Below, piece by piece: positions 1 to 12,000 of a stretch of DNA of 64,000 nucleotides. The stretch is from the NCBI GenBank assembly GCA_026260175.1, contig JAKCWW010000068.1, forward strand, positions 5,005 to 69,004, in the 5' to 3' direction. Numbering within the stretch: the stretch's first letter is position 1; every line of letters starts with the position of its first letter. This DNA is from Reticulitermes lucifugus. Its lineage: Eukaryota > Arthropoda > Insecta > Blattodea > Rhinotermitidae. The notes beneath the pieces were generated by a model, which was given only the letters and a program-made list of their open reading frames with translations, had not been told where the DNA came from and searched no databases. A program made the position numbers and the translations under genes.

Positions 1-590
1 TTCCCTTGAGAGTCTTCGATGCCAATGTTTTGAATCCCATGGTTTTCTTTCCAACCTAGTTCCGTTGTCTTCATGTACATTAGATCATAACGTCCTATTC
101 TTTGAAATTCTATGATCTCGTTGCATATGCTCTCCAGATATTACTTCTTGGCGTTGTCCGTGGTTCTTTTCAATTCGTTCCTCAGTCTCCTGTAGTTCTT
201 CCTTCCTTCTTCGTTGTTGACATTCTTCCAGTTCCTTCTTTCATCCATTTTACTGATCATCTCCTGTGTAATCCATGGCTTTCTTGCTCTCCTCTCGACT
301 TTTCCCACTAAATCACTCATAGTACCTAACACACATTTCTTGATATTGTTCCACTGCACTTCCACATTCCCACTTTCACGATTGCACCAAGTTTTTCTTC
401 TAGGCTATCGTGTACTTCCTGTCGTTGAGCATATAGCTTCTCCAAATCCCATCTTGGTTTTTGCTTGTGGAACCTTATGATCTTCTTCAATCTGGTGCAG
501 ATCATTGCAACCAGTAAATTGTGGTCAGAGTCAATATCTGCTCCAGGCAGTGTCTGCACACCAGTCATAAATCTAGTTGGCAGTTTGAAG
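1..590 (-). mobile_element. Non-LTR retrotransposon fragment: endonuclease C-terminus and linker
   Basis: Minus-strand frames read L-P-G-A-D-x-D-S-D-H-N-L-L-V-A near 560-510, the last conserved motif of an APE-type endonuclease (SDH). There follow R-W-D-L-E-K-L and K-P-W-I-T-Q-E-M, the usual linker before the reverse transcriptase. At least one frameshift separates the two parts, and the window edge cuts the element before the RT. It abuts a mariner remnant at about 590-600. Confidence 0.75.
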
Positions 591-599
591 GCTGGCATT

Positions 600-1165
600 G
601 TGCTGTGTAGCAGCTGTGCAAGTGTTCTGTAACCAAGGGCCTGCCATGTACCACAATAAAGCTCAGCAGTTACAGTGACAAAAAGTACATGTTTATGGTT
701 ACTAGAGATAGTTGCCCTGATTTCCTCACTTATGGCATTGCTTTGAATTCCTTTTCTGTAGATGATTGTTGTTTCCATATTAGGGATGCTATTTTGGTTT
801 TGGGTGTCATATGATTAATCAGTTTTTCATCCCCTGTAACACTGTACTGCAAAACTGCTCTCCATGATAAGCATAAGGTGTTAAATGCATGAGAGAAAGT
901 ATCACACAATGAGTTTTGCCACTGTCTGCGAGGTTCTTTAGCACCCATCCCACACACACTTTTCTGTAATCCAGTTGGTCACGACAACGCTGTATGTGTC
1001 TAACTCTTGGACAAAGTTCATCAACTTGATGCATCCGTCCTCTCTGGTAACGGCATCTGCACAACATACACCGTCATTCACAGTGGACATTCTTGCGTGT
1101 CCTGGTTGCTGCTTGTTGTGAACATGTGTCCTGCCATTACTGAAAGCACTGCACCACATCCACGC
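600..1165 (-). pseudogene. Decayed mariner transposase, N-terminal half
   Basis: Three minus-strand frames read in order: W-C-S-A-F-S-N-G-R-T-H-V (second helix-turn-helix), Y-R-K-V-C-V-G-W-V-L-K-N-L (the WVPKNL motif), then V-T-G-D-E-K-L-I-N-H (the TGDE block with the first catalytic Asp) and F-K-A-M-P. Frameshifts and stops break it. The second and third Asp regions are missing where the LINE begins. Confidence 0.72.
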
Positions 1166-1189
1166 CTGTCTTCATAATATTATGCTTTG

Positions 1190-2384
1190 TGTACCTCCAC
1201 CAAAAGGTGCTTAATTTTCAGCAGTGCAAGATGCTTCACATCCATAAACCCAAACACACTGCATACATGGACTTTTGACCTTCTTTCCAGTATGCATGCC
1301 TGTTACACGGTAAATGCTATTTCATGTGAGACATACCTTTCATTTCAGCTTCCTTGTATCCTGGTCAAAGAGCAGACACTCAAGATATGTTACACGTTCC
1401 GAACAATGATCACACCTTTGGTATAACTGTTAAGAAAAAAAACTTGGCACTATGAACACAGGTAGACTGATCGCAGCACAAGAAGCAGATGATACTAACC
1501 TACTATTTAATCTTGCCTGTTCACTGCACAATAAAGATCTCTTTCTCTCCAAGTTCAGAGCAGACAAGTATGCTACCTCTGTTCACTTATACTCTACCAC
1601 TCAGCACAGTAACACAGCACTTGCAATGCTACACTATCACAGCAAGGTCACATGATGCACTGACAACACATGTATGAGAAACATTTTGTGGAGTACTATT
1701 TGATTTGAATATTACAGGAATTTATTGAGCAGAACCTGAAACTCTGTAAAAATCCATACAGATCCGCACAACGATAAACTGCAGTACAGGCATACGTGTT
1801 TGCTAGGGCTACCACAACATCCTCACATACACATTGTTGCGATATCATTTTGACATATCAACAGAAGATATTTTCCTACATTGTTTAATCACATTTTATC
1901 ATAACCATTTTTTGTTATAACTTACCAATATATTGACATATACAGGGATATGACATGACTGTAAAAACTACATGGTGGGAAAAATTCTCTTGGTGATCTT
2001 TTGAATGTTGAAACATAGAGGTATTGTTAAATTAATGCATTTTTGAGCTGTGTTCGGATGGAATTAGTGTAAGTTTGTAACACACTGGTATGAATACAAA
2101 CGTGAAAACAGAATGTGGTGTTCTTACAACAGATAATGACCTCCAAATATCGTCTCAATGCTCATTTACAACTGGGGCTGACCAGTACCTTGCAGTGCCA
2201 AGAATGAACACATTATCCAAACCATAAATGGTATTGAAATGCTCCAGAAATGTTTCACTATGTACTTTTCTAATATTGACCTGTTTATCTCACCCTCTGC
2301 ACACACCAGCTACAAGCATTGCCATATATACACAAAATCAAAGTCCAAACTTCAGGATTGCTTAAACTAAGTCCATTGAACATT
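1190..2384. other. No recognisable feature
   Basis: AT-rich sequence with short open frames only. It may include the 5' end of the adjacent mariner copy, but I see no terminal repeat. Confidence 0.5.
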
Positions 2385-2530
2385 CCTTTTGCTGGGTTCA
2401 CAGAAACATAATGATCACTGTTCGGAGCAAAATGAATCCAGTTCACACTCCCACTTCTTAAAGATCCATTTTTATACTATCCTTCCATCTATGTCTGGAT
2501 CTTCCAAGCAGTCCATATCAAACTGCCTTA
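2385..2530 (-). mobile_element. LINE 3'-end fragment
   Basis: The plus strand shares the tract AATGAATCCAGTTCAC, ATCCATTTTTATACTATCC and CTGGATCTTCCAAG with the LINE tails at 18.1 kb and 52.8 kb. In minus translation it gives S-I-K-M-D-L, matching the K-M-D-L block at the end of this LINE family's ORF. Confidence 0.5.
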
Positions 2531-3189
2531 GTACTGCAACCAGCCAACTGGTCTGCATCCCTGTCAGTAAGGCCCGTGTATAGTTATACTGTGGAACAGG
2601 ATTAAACCAATTTGTGTCACTGTCTTGAACGTGATGACCGAGGAAAGTCTTTCACCACACATCACAATCATATTGCACAATGCATTCAGTTAAGTGTAGT
2701 TTTGATGAGATGAGGCTGTGTACCAGAAAAGGGAGTGAATTTCATACTTATGGCTGTAGTACCAACACTGCTTTGTGGAAACAATGATAAGAACAGATGT
2801 TCATTTTGGAGTAAAAAATGGTGCATGGACAGAAATATGTATGCTGACATACACCTTCACGAATTTATATCAACAGAAGGTGGCTATGAGAAGCACTGGA
2901 CAATGGACAATAGAAATGGAATCTCTCTCATACAAAGCCATCCCTCTGACAGTTCCATAGTGACATCAAATTTTCACTAGCAATTTTGTTTTCAGTTCAA
3001 ATGGCATTACAAACCAGTTCTTTAAGGATGTTCTGCAGTGAGTGTGACATTCCTGTGCTCTGTGAAATGAATATGCTGGGAACATCTGATCCAGAAGACC
3101 ACACTCTGACAGCTCCTACCTTCCTGCCCAGTATTATAGAAATGCCATTGACTACCAGTTTTCAGTGAAACAGCCCAGAAGACTCGAAT

Positions 3190-3995
3190 CTTCATCAACA
3201 CTGCTACAACACATGGAGGGTGTTCCAGTACCTCAAAGTGCAGCTGTTGGACAGTTTCAACATTTCAGATGGCAGTGTGTGGAAGGAAAATGTCACGTGA
3301 CAATAAAACACCTTTCAACAGTAGTCCTTGGCCTTTGCTTCGAAGTGCTGGCTACCAATTGCATACGTCTCACATCAAGCACTATTTACTGTTGTGCCCG
3401 TCTCTTGATAATGTGCCAGTACTGGCTTTTGTGAAACTTAAAAAAATCACTTTTACTGATGTTGGTTGCATTTTGAAGTTTGTTTTTCACTGGAAATTGT
3501 AGACATTTCCATTGTCTTTGGTGTTTCCTCTCTGTATCGTTGTAGTGGATCAACATTTCGTCCCCACTAATGATGTATCTAAAAAAGGTTTGTCATCTTC
3601 ATTTTGACACAATTCAAGATGTGCTGGCAAACATTCAAGCATTTGTTTCTGTGCTCTTGTGAGTTGTTTGGGAACCCATCTTCCATGAACTTCATGAGAG
3701 TCTCATCTGTTTTAAACGGTTTGATGGGTGGAATCATGAATTATTTGCTACTTAATCAATAGTCACCCTTCTGTTTCTCAGAATCATGGCACAGACTCAT
3801 TCAACACTCTCATCAGCAATGAATATGACCAGATGCCCCAGTCATTCTGCTTCAGTTACACTTTTGATACAGTTTTTTAACTTGACAATGTATTCAAACA
3901 CACTTCCCTGTGGTAAAGCACTGTTCCCATACTGTGCTGAGTCTTTGATAGATTTCTGCTGCTGGTACACCTTCATCCCACAGAAATTGGATCAC
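3190..3995 (-). pseudogene. Decayed mariner transposase, nearly full length but scrambled
   Basis: Minus-strand frames give E-I-Y-Q-R-L-S-T-V and C-F-T-T-G (N-terminal HTH), S-V-T-E-A-E-W, D-E-R-V-E, N-R-R-V-T-I-D, then S-G-D-E-M-L-I-H-Y (first Asp block), a degraded S-H-D-I-F in place of H-D-N-A-R, and Q-L-H-F-E-V-L-E-H-P-P. The last Asp region is absent. There are many stops and frameshifts. It is a different subfamily from the copy at 600-1165. Confidence 0.65.
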
Positions 3996-3999
3996 TGAG

Positions 4000-6840
4000 C
4001 ACTGCTCTTATGTGATGCATCCAGCAGGTGGAGTGGCCATATTAACACTTCTACAGTAACACAAATACTAATTGTTCGAGGTCCAAACCATAAGATGGTG
4101 ACTACATGTCTACATTTACACTTGTATATGCAATTAGCAGCAATGCCCACAAAATAAAAATGTAAACAAAACATCACAGGTACTGTGACTGACCCACATA
4201 TCTCCCCAAACAGCACTGCATGACTGACTGGCCTTTATAAGGGACATCGAGTTTGTTCTCTGTGACGCATGAACCAAACTTTTATATAAAATTGAGATAA
4301 ATGTCAGTCTGAAAAGGGTTAAGGCACACAAAGATACAAATTAAACTGCTTGTTACTGTACAGTAACTTAATAATGCATGATCCATATACAGCTCATTAC
4401 TTCACGTTACAATAACAAAGAATGGTTGCAATGTTTGCCTTTCATAACTGCTTTTATCTAACAGAATGACATCAGCCATTGCTTTAGAAACACTAGCACA
4501 CTGTGAGACATACTCCTGGCTGCTGAAACCTTTCCACTACAAACTCAGTTCCTTCAACATCTAATAAGAGTTCACTACAAATAATTTTCCTTTGCCAGAA
4601 CTGAAATGGAGTTTAATTCCTAGCGGAGGTAGAGAATGTTTCTTCTTCATGAAGGAACACGCCTAGTCTCTTATCCAATCAGTACTCGTGGCTGTTTGCT
4701 TAAGCACAAATTGTCTGGACCAGTGGTGTCAGTCTAGTATTAAAGTTAAGAATGTTTGAACTTCTGATGTCGCTCCAGTACAAAGACACTACACCTTTCA
4801 TCCCAAAACTCAGTTCTGTGATACAATTAATAAAGGAGGCCATGAACAGTATGTAAGAACACCACATACCAAAATGTTAAAATGTGTTACCTTGAACTGA
4901 TGTTCTTCCTTAACTGCACTGCTGTTGTTCCATCAGCTCTTCCTCTTACCTTTCAATGTCTCAGCACATTTCAGTTCCCACCATACATGTAGTGAAGAAG
5001 GGACCTCTTCATGTCTTAGGGCTATTATACACTGATCCTTCTGTTTGCTAAAAACTGTTGGAAGTTTACTTAACTACAGACTTATCTGTAGCAACACTCA
5101 TCTGTCTTCATATTTACTTTTTCCTACCGTTACAGCTAACAGACCTGGCTTCAAAACAATTCCTCCAACAGTCTTAGTAATGCTAAAGTCACAAAATTAA
5201 ACAGTACCAGAGACCTCATATCTGATACTGCAAAGGAAGAACACGTCAGCATATGCAAACACAGGGTGACAGTTCTGGTACATTCACTCCATATCTTTTA
5301 ATTACATCACAAACTGCAAGACTTATAGACAGTACACTGGACGTAAGATCTGTTTCATTCTTCTCTACAAGGAATGTGAAAGTTTGGTCTCTGACACAAC
5401 CAAAGTTTGGAATAATGAAGACATTTAACCTGTACAGTACATATGCAGCATTGCTTGAAATTTAAGAAAAGCTGCAATTTGCTCACACAGTGGATATGTG
5501 TTTAATATGAATCTCAGGAGAAACAGAAATTACTTCCCTAAATATTAATGAAGTGATCTTTATTCAACCTTCAAGGATTTTGATGATGGCAAGTGGTAAT
5601 TAGTGGTAATAAGTGGTAACTGGCCCATCAGAGTACATTCTTGGCTTTCCCCTGTACATCTGAAAATATCCAGACTCTGAAACATTGTGGTCTTTTAATC
5701 CCAAGAGGATGGCCAATGTCCAAAATTTCAGTTAATGACAACTGATATTTGTCATGGAGATGCAGTGTTCTGTGAAGTAGGAACTCAATTTATTAAAATA
5801 TTACTTAGAATAACTTCAGGCATCAAAGGGATAATCACCACTACAAGAAGCAGATCCTCAAAAAGGCAGTTTTACCCGGATGTACCGCTAATGAAAATCA
5901 ATGTGTGGCTTCATGTCACCAGCTATGTTTCTATTAACTACTGTGACTGAACCCATCAGCTCATAGCTGAGGTGCAGAGAGGCATAGTTGGAAATATGAC
6001 ACAACGGGTTGGAATGAGAACACACCGCCACGTTAGAATCTACATGATCACACCCATGGTGACCTGCTCTGTGAAAATGTTTATATATAATAACAATAAA
6101 GTTCATTAACACAATTCTGAAGTAATTTTAGGAACATATTGTACATTTGCATTTGTCTCTTTAATTAGCATGTGTTGCACCAAACAACTCAAAAACCAAC
6201 AAAGAAGATTTTCATGAAATTTGATATTGTTAAGTTCTACTAAAATCTGACAACATATCACAAATTTTTTCGTTATAAATGCACACCAGTAATGGGCACT
6301 TTACATGAAGACCAACATACATTTTTACATACATCTGGTAGCTCACCAAATACTTGAGTGTGAAAAAAGTGACAAACAAAAGCTATAAAGAAAAACGAAT
6401 CATTTTATGTTCAAGACCCTTTTCTGTCTTACAGTTTTGGAGGTAATTAAATAAAAGGAGTGAATATACCAGCTGCTACAATTGGAGCTCATAATAATGC
6501 ATACACAAATTTGTCAACAATATTTTGATTAAAATGATTATAAGGCTGCCATTTTAAAATAATTACATAAAATTACAAAGCTACTTTGTTTTAGCTAATA
6601 ATGGCAGCACATTAATCAACTGTCATCCAAAATCATATAAGAGGTTTTGAAGTTGGTTCTTCGACTGTGTCAGTATTCTGCCTTGTTATCAGCAGATGGC
6701 AGCTGCACCTTCTGTAACTGCTAACATACATAATGAACGAACAGCAAGCATCAGCCTTCTGTACACAAGTATTCAATGTAAGCTGAAGATCAAACGTTCA
6801 CGGACACAAAGTTGGATAACAAACAGATGGGGCATGTGGG
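4000..6840. other. No gene recognised
   Basis: No frame over 75 codons shows a recognisable motif. A short run of AGTGGTAAT-like units is visible near 5590-5630. Otherwise the sequence is AT-rich with no clear repeat. Confidence 0.5.
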
Positions 6841-6849
6841 AGCAATTAC

Positions 6850-7260
6850 TTGATATATGAGGTGCCAGCCAAAAATTTCTGGACTGGTGCAGAACAATTT
6901 TAGGCTCAACTTAGTTACAGGCTGGCACAGTCCCCTTCAGAGTAGGCCCCTTTGGAGTATACAAACCAGGCCCAGTGCCTCTTCCATTTCTGTAAGCATC
7001 CCTGGTAATCCCATTTCATGATTCAGTCCAGCACTATCTGCGATGCAGCTTGAATCTCTGAAATATCGTCAAATTGTCTCCTTTAACTGGATTTTCATCT
7101 CTGGGAACAGGATACCTTAGACAGGCATTTTCTGTTAACTGCCATGTCCTTGGGTACAGAAAGCTGGTTTTGTTTATGTTCATCATCCAACCAGTGCACA
7201 AATTTTTCAGTAATCAGGCTCATGCTTAAATCTTTGGTTAAAATGCCTGTGTGTAATGTA
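6850..7260 (-). pseudogene. Decayed mariner transposase with internal deletion
   Basis: In minus translation the right part (7260-7100) gives I-L-T-K-D-L-S-M-S, K-F-V-H-W-L and K-D-M-A-V-N, the linker after the HTH. The left part gives F-P-E-M-K-I-Q-L-K, then W-G-L-V-C-I-L-like C-terminal sequence. The whole catalytic region between them is lost. Confidence 0.6.
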
Positions 7261-7269
7261 TGATAGGCC

Positions 7270-7545
7270 TAGAATGTTACAAGCATTGTTAATCGTATGT
7301 CATCTGTCCTCATCCAGTCCACCGTACAGTCCAGACTTAGCTCCATCTGATTATCATTTGTTTGGACCAATGAAGAGGATTTTAGGAGGCAAGAGATTCC
7401 GGAATAATGATGAGGTCATTGCAGCTGTGCAAAGTTGGATACACAAGCAATCGGAAACTTTGTTTGAAACTGGAATTAAGAAGCTTCCAGAACGTTGGCA
7501 CAAGTGTATGACAGTCAACAGGGACTACATTGAAAAGTAGTGTGT
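7270..7545 (+). pseudogene. Mariner transposase C-terminal fragment
   Basis: An intact 75-codon stretch reads P-P-Y-S-P-D-L-A-P-S-D-Y-H-L-F, the last catalytic Asp motif of mariner, then K-R-F-R-N-N-D-E-V, G-I-K-K-L-P-E-R-W-H-K-C and R-D-Y-I-E-K-stop, the family's normal C-terminus. The N-terminal two thirds are missing. The 3' flank to about 7615 (ending TTTGAACGACC) resembles a mariner terminal repeat. It is joined head-to-head with the minus-strand mariner at 6850-7260. Confidence 0.8.
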
Positions 7546-7619
7546 AAGACTTTTCCATTTTGTTGTGAATAAATTTTTTAGAAACAAATGCTCGTTTAAA
7601 TTTGAACGACCTATGTAGT

Positions 7620-8769
7620 TAAAAAAAAAGTACCAAGGAGTTCATATGAATGTATTTATGAATACAACTAGCACAGATGACTAGAGAAAGGCACTACCAA
7701 ATACTTATTCAATAGCAGAAGGTGTGAGAATTATCCAAACAGCAAAAATAGGGCAAAAATATTCAAATAGCAACAACTGTATGAAAATGCTCAATTACTG
7801 GCAACTAAATGGAAGTATTTGAATGACAGCAAACAATAAACCTACCTGACTGATGGCAACCAAACAGTCAGCACAAAAAATCTAGTATGATATTTATATG
7901 AATGTACTATTTGACAACACATGACTTTTTCAACTTAGACAACTATCAATATGTGAATCCACTAACTACTGTTTTTACTTCTGTATCAATCAGGATAGCT
8001 CAACACGTTTAACCAGTGGTTAACTCTATATATGACCTGCTTTAACATTAAACACACCCTGTTCCCCCCACCACCAACCCCTAGTGTAATTATCTCTTTC
8101 GTATCATTCTTACCATAAGCAGCAACCACTTCCCTGAATAGCAATATTTGTTTGGCCTTCATAATGAAAACTGTTTTTTCTGGAAGGTAAGGACCCAGTT
8201 ATTAAATATTATTTAAATTAATTTCAGGATTGAAATTATTAACTATCCCTCCTTTCCCCAACTTGTACAGCATCACATTACTTTCCCAGGATCCCTCCAG
8301 GCCCTGGCTATTTTATGCACCAGGTAACCTGTGCAGTTCAGAGAATAATATTTAGTCTCAAGTGTGGTATTTGGGTATTTTCAGATAAATGACTCAACAG
8401 TCGATGTAAGTTTCCTACTTGTATGCTTCATACCTACCGACTATAAAATACTGAAAATAAAACCATACTGAAATATTACAAAGGTGAGTGTGCAGGTAAT
8501 TATAAAGTTCAAACTTACTGATATTCTTTCCAGGGTGCACAAAACCCAGGCGACTAAATGCTGTACTGTGGCACCTAATATTTGTGGGTCCTCAGAATGG
8601 AACTTGCTTCATGTCACCCTCCAGTGCCTAAAATTTTGAGGTAGCTCCTAGATTTTTGGAAGATTTGTGGATCCCTGTTCTTTCATTCATTTTGTCCAAT
8701 TTCTTTAATGTGAGTTATGCAGTTCAGCTGCAATTTCCACAGTGGCATAATTTTTGCACTGTAACACAA
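7620..8769. other. No gene recognised
   Basis: AT-rich sequence between the mariner pair and the poly(A) signal of the small minus-strand gene. No motif or repeat was recognised. Confidence 0.5.
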
Positions 8770-8775
8770 TTTATT
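8770..8775 (-). terminator. Candidate poly(A) signal of the unrecognised small gene
   Basis: AATAAA on the minus strand, 203 nt after the stop at 8978. The spacing is normal for an insect 3' UTR. Confidence 0.4.
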
Positions 8776-8977
8776 ATTCTGAATCAAAACAAGTGAGAAG
8801 GACTAAAGACAGCTATAAACCTGAAAGACAGCAACAAATAATGGGAACATAGTGTCATGCATTGAAAAATTATGATGATAAATTCAAGAAGGCACTCTGA
8901 ATTTCAGCTTCCAAACATAATAATAACTGGCACCTAGCACAACACAGTGAATCCTTGTTAGTATGCAGTGTCCCAGG

Positions 8978-9031
8978 TCAACTTCCAGTGGCCTCTATCC
9001 TCAGTCTGACATTGGAAATACCCTGTGGCAC
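8978..9031 (-). CDS. Candidate terminal exon of the unrecognised small gene
   Basis: Acceptor GCTCTTCCAG, 17 codons and a TGA. The composition (alternating hydrophobic and charged residues) suggests a final beta strand. It is followed by AATAAA at 8775-8770. Confidence 0.5.
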   Translation of the reverse strand: MPQGISNVRLRIEATGS

Positions 9032-12000
9032 CTGGAAGAGCAACTCACCAGTACCACTTCATGAGGGTTCACAGATGGTTGGCATCACGGCATATAAAGT
9101 ACACATTCACTACATGCAGAAATGGTTCATTAAAAGAAAAACTTACTGAAATTTTCAAACACACTCCATAATTATCATCTGCCATGGTACATGCCTTAAT
9201 TCTAGGGAACTCCCATCCTGGTGAGCAGGGAGGTACAGAAATGTCATGGATGCCCCTCATCAGTATTAAATTCATAGTGTCCATCATCACCTGAAACAGC
9301 AAGATACTTGACACATGATTTCAGGCTTCCGGGTCAAGAGTCTGCGGGACTCTTGACATGTGAAGAGGGGACCTATACGTTGTCCCGAAACGTTGGTAAA
9401 CAATTACCACATGACGCCACGTAATATCTCAGAAGAGCGCAGATCTCATACTTGACATGTATTTCCACCACCATAATAGAAAAAAATGATTACATAAACC
9501 TTACAGCATTTTTAATAAGTTACCATAGTGATTTGTGCTGTTATTTAATTCATTGAAATGAAACCATTAATGAATATATGTTACACAACTGGTACAGAAT
9601 TGAAGACAGCATCCTGATCTATATAATCAGTCAGACATATACATTGCATACACAGATTCCTCATATTTGGCATAAGGAGGGATAAACTACCTGAATGCTC
9701 AAAATACATTCCAGCAGGAAGCTTTACCATTTGCACTACAGTCCCCTCACTGTCACCTCTCCAGCACTGTCAACAATCACTTATGTAACTGTCACTTATA
9801 ATGCACAGAGTCCTCCTTTTACTGCCACATCCAGCATGGCTATTTTACTAACACAGAAAGCGTAAATCCATTGTGACATCCCGTGACAGCTGCGGTGCTC
9901 AGGACAGCAAGAAAAAGATGCAAAGTATTAAAAAAACTGCAATTTGATGTTCCCTGATATTAGTGCTGAATGCTGTCCATCTTGGTAGACAGTGTTTGGT
10001 TAGGTGTGCTGCCAGCTGTATGTGGTCAAACAAACTTCTGAGACTGATGCTTGCACAATAATGATGTGATGTATAAATCAATTGTGGCCAGATTCTGTTA
10101 GTCCATGATATGAGAATCAAAGATTGGTGAAAAGAATGTTCTAGCTCAGTCATTTCATTCATAGCAGTGCTATACATAATTCATGTTTTTCTTTGTCATG
10201 GAGCAGCAAGTGAACATCAAATTTTGTTTCAAACTTGGGGAAAGCAGCTATTCGAAAATTCAAAATGCTTGAAACTGCTTACGGAAATAAAGCTCTATCT
10301 CATACGTATGTCTTCAAATGGTTTAAAAGATTCAGACAGGGATGTGAGAACCATGAAGATGATATTAGTACTGGGTGACTGTCTACTGCTCAAAAGCTGG
10401 AAACAACCACCGAATGACCTTAAAATTGATAGAGGATCAACTACACATTAACAGGGAACGATTAATTATCAAGTGATTAATCAGATTCTTCATGAAGATT
10501 TGGAAAAAAGGAAAATCTACACCAACTTTGTTCCACACAGTCTCACAATTAGTACAGAGTCACAACTGGTGACAGCTTCATCATGGCAAGGAGCAAATCA
10601 ACCACCAAATTTAGTCACTTGGCCTTGTGCTAGCCAACATTCTTCTATTCCCTTAAGTGAAAACTGCCCTCAAAGGTAAATTATTTCACAATACTGAGGA
10701 CATGAAGAAGAATGCAACTGCCAAATTAAATGCAGTTCCTTGTATGCAAATTTTAGAAACATGTAAGAAGTGTGTTATAATCAATAATTTTCTTATTATT
10801 TCACGCATATCTGTTCTTAAAGAGTCCCAGAACTTCATTGTCTGACCATGTGTGTTTAATGTACTTGTAATATCCTGTGTACCTTACTAAAGTTGAACAT
10901 CATATTATATAAGGAAAATCAAGACACTGGAATTTTCTCATTATCCTTGCAGAAGGCCAAAATAGTTTTGGATGATGTATGTAGTGATGATATTGGTGAA
11001 TATTTGGACTACGCAGAATGGAGTGGACTTGTGTACTGGTAGATGTACTTCTAATGAAAACGTACATGTTTCAACTTACATTTTCCATATTCCAAATTTA
11101 AATGATGATTATTTGTTTAGTAGACTTACTCAGCAATAATTCCAAGTTTTCATAATAAATATTATACTCTTATCTTCCCATGTTCACCATCTATATGAAT
11201 GAAGCTTACTGCCATCTTGGATGTGATACCATGCAGTTTGGTTACTGTCTACATCTCAGAAACATTCATAGTCACCAAAATGGTAACCTCAAATACTGAA
11301 AAGTAAATGAACACTGAAAGAAGACAAATTTTGAACATGCACAAGTCTCCAACACACAAACAATTTTCATGATCAATAGCATGTTGGGATGAGCATTGGT
11401 GGTGTTTTCTCATCCCACTTTGAGATTACATTGAGAGATACAACTGAATGGCGAAGGCAAACCCAGTTTGTCAAACAATAGCTATTCTCCACATACATCA
11501 AAACATCTGCCATCAACTGCCACCTGTTGTCTTAACCTCATACTTTAATAATTTCCTATGAAGACTTTACAACAGTTTCAAGTTGTTAACCATAAATATA
11601 TGCATTAAAGAGTTTTATCACACTTCATATTACAATTTTTTTATACAATTACAATTAGATGAAAATGGTTGATTGGGTCACACTTGCCAAACAGGACTAT
11701 CTCTTAAGAGGCCAATTAATTTTAAAATGAATGTAGCTACAAATTACAAATTCAAACACCTAACATGCAAAATTTTTAACAAACAGTATTTAACATATAA
11801 AACCTTTTTTAGGCATACAGCCTGTGATGCTGAAGCAACTCTAACCCCACTCTAGCCTTTTAAGAATATGTAATGTACAAGCCCACACCCCAAACTAATA
11901 GTAACAGTGATAATGACAAATTACAATAGTAGTAGTAGTAGTGAGGAAATAATATGCACAGGAGACAAAAAGTTGAAAGGTTCTAAAAGGGCAGTGATAT

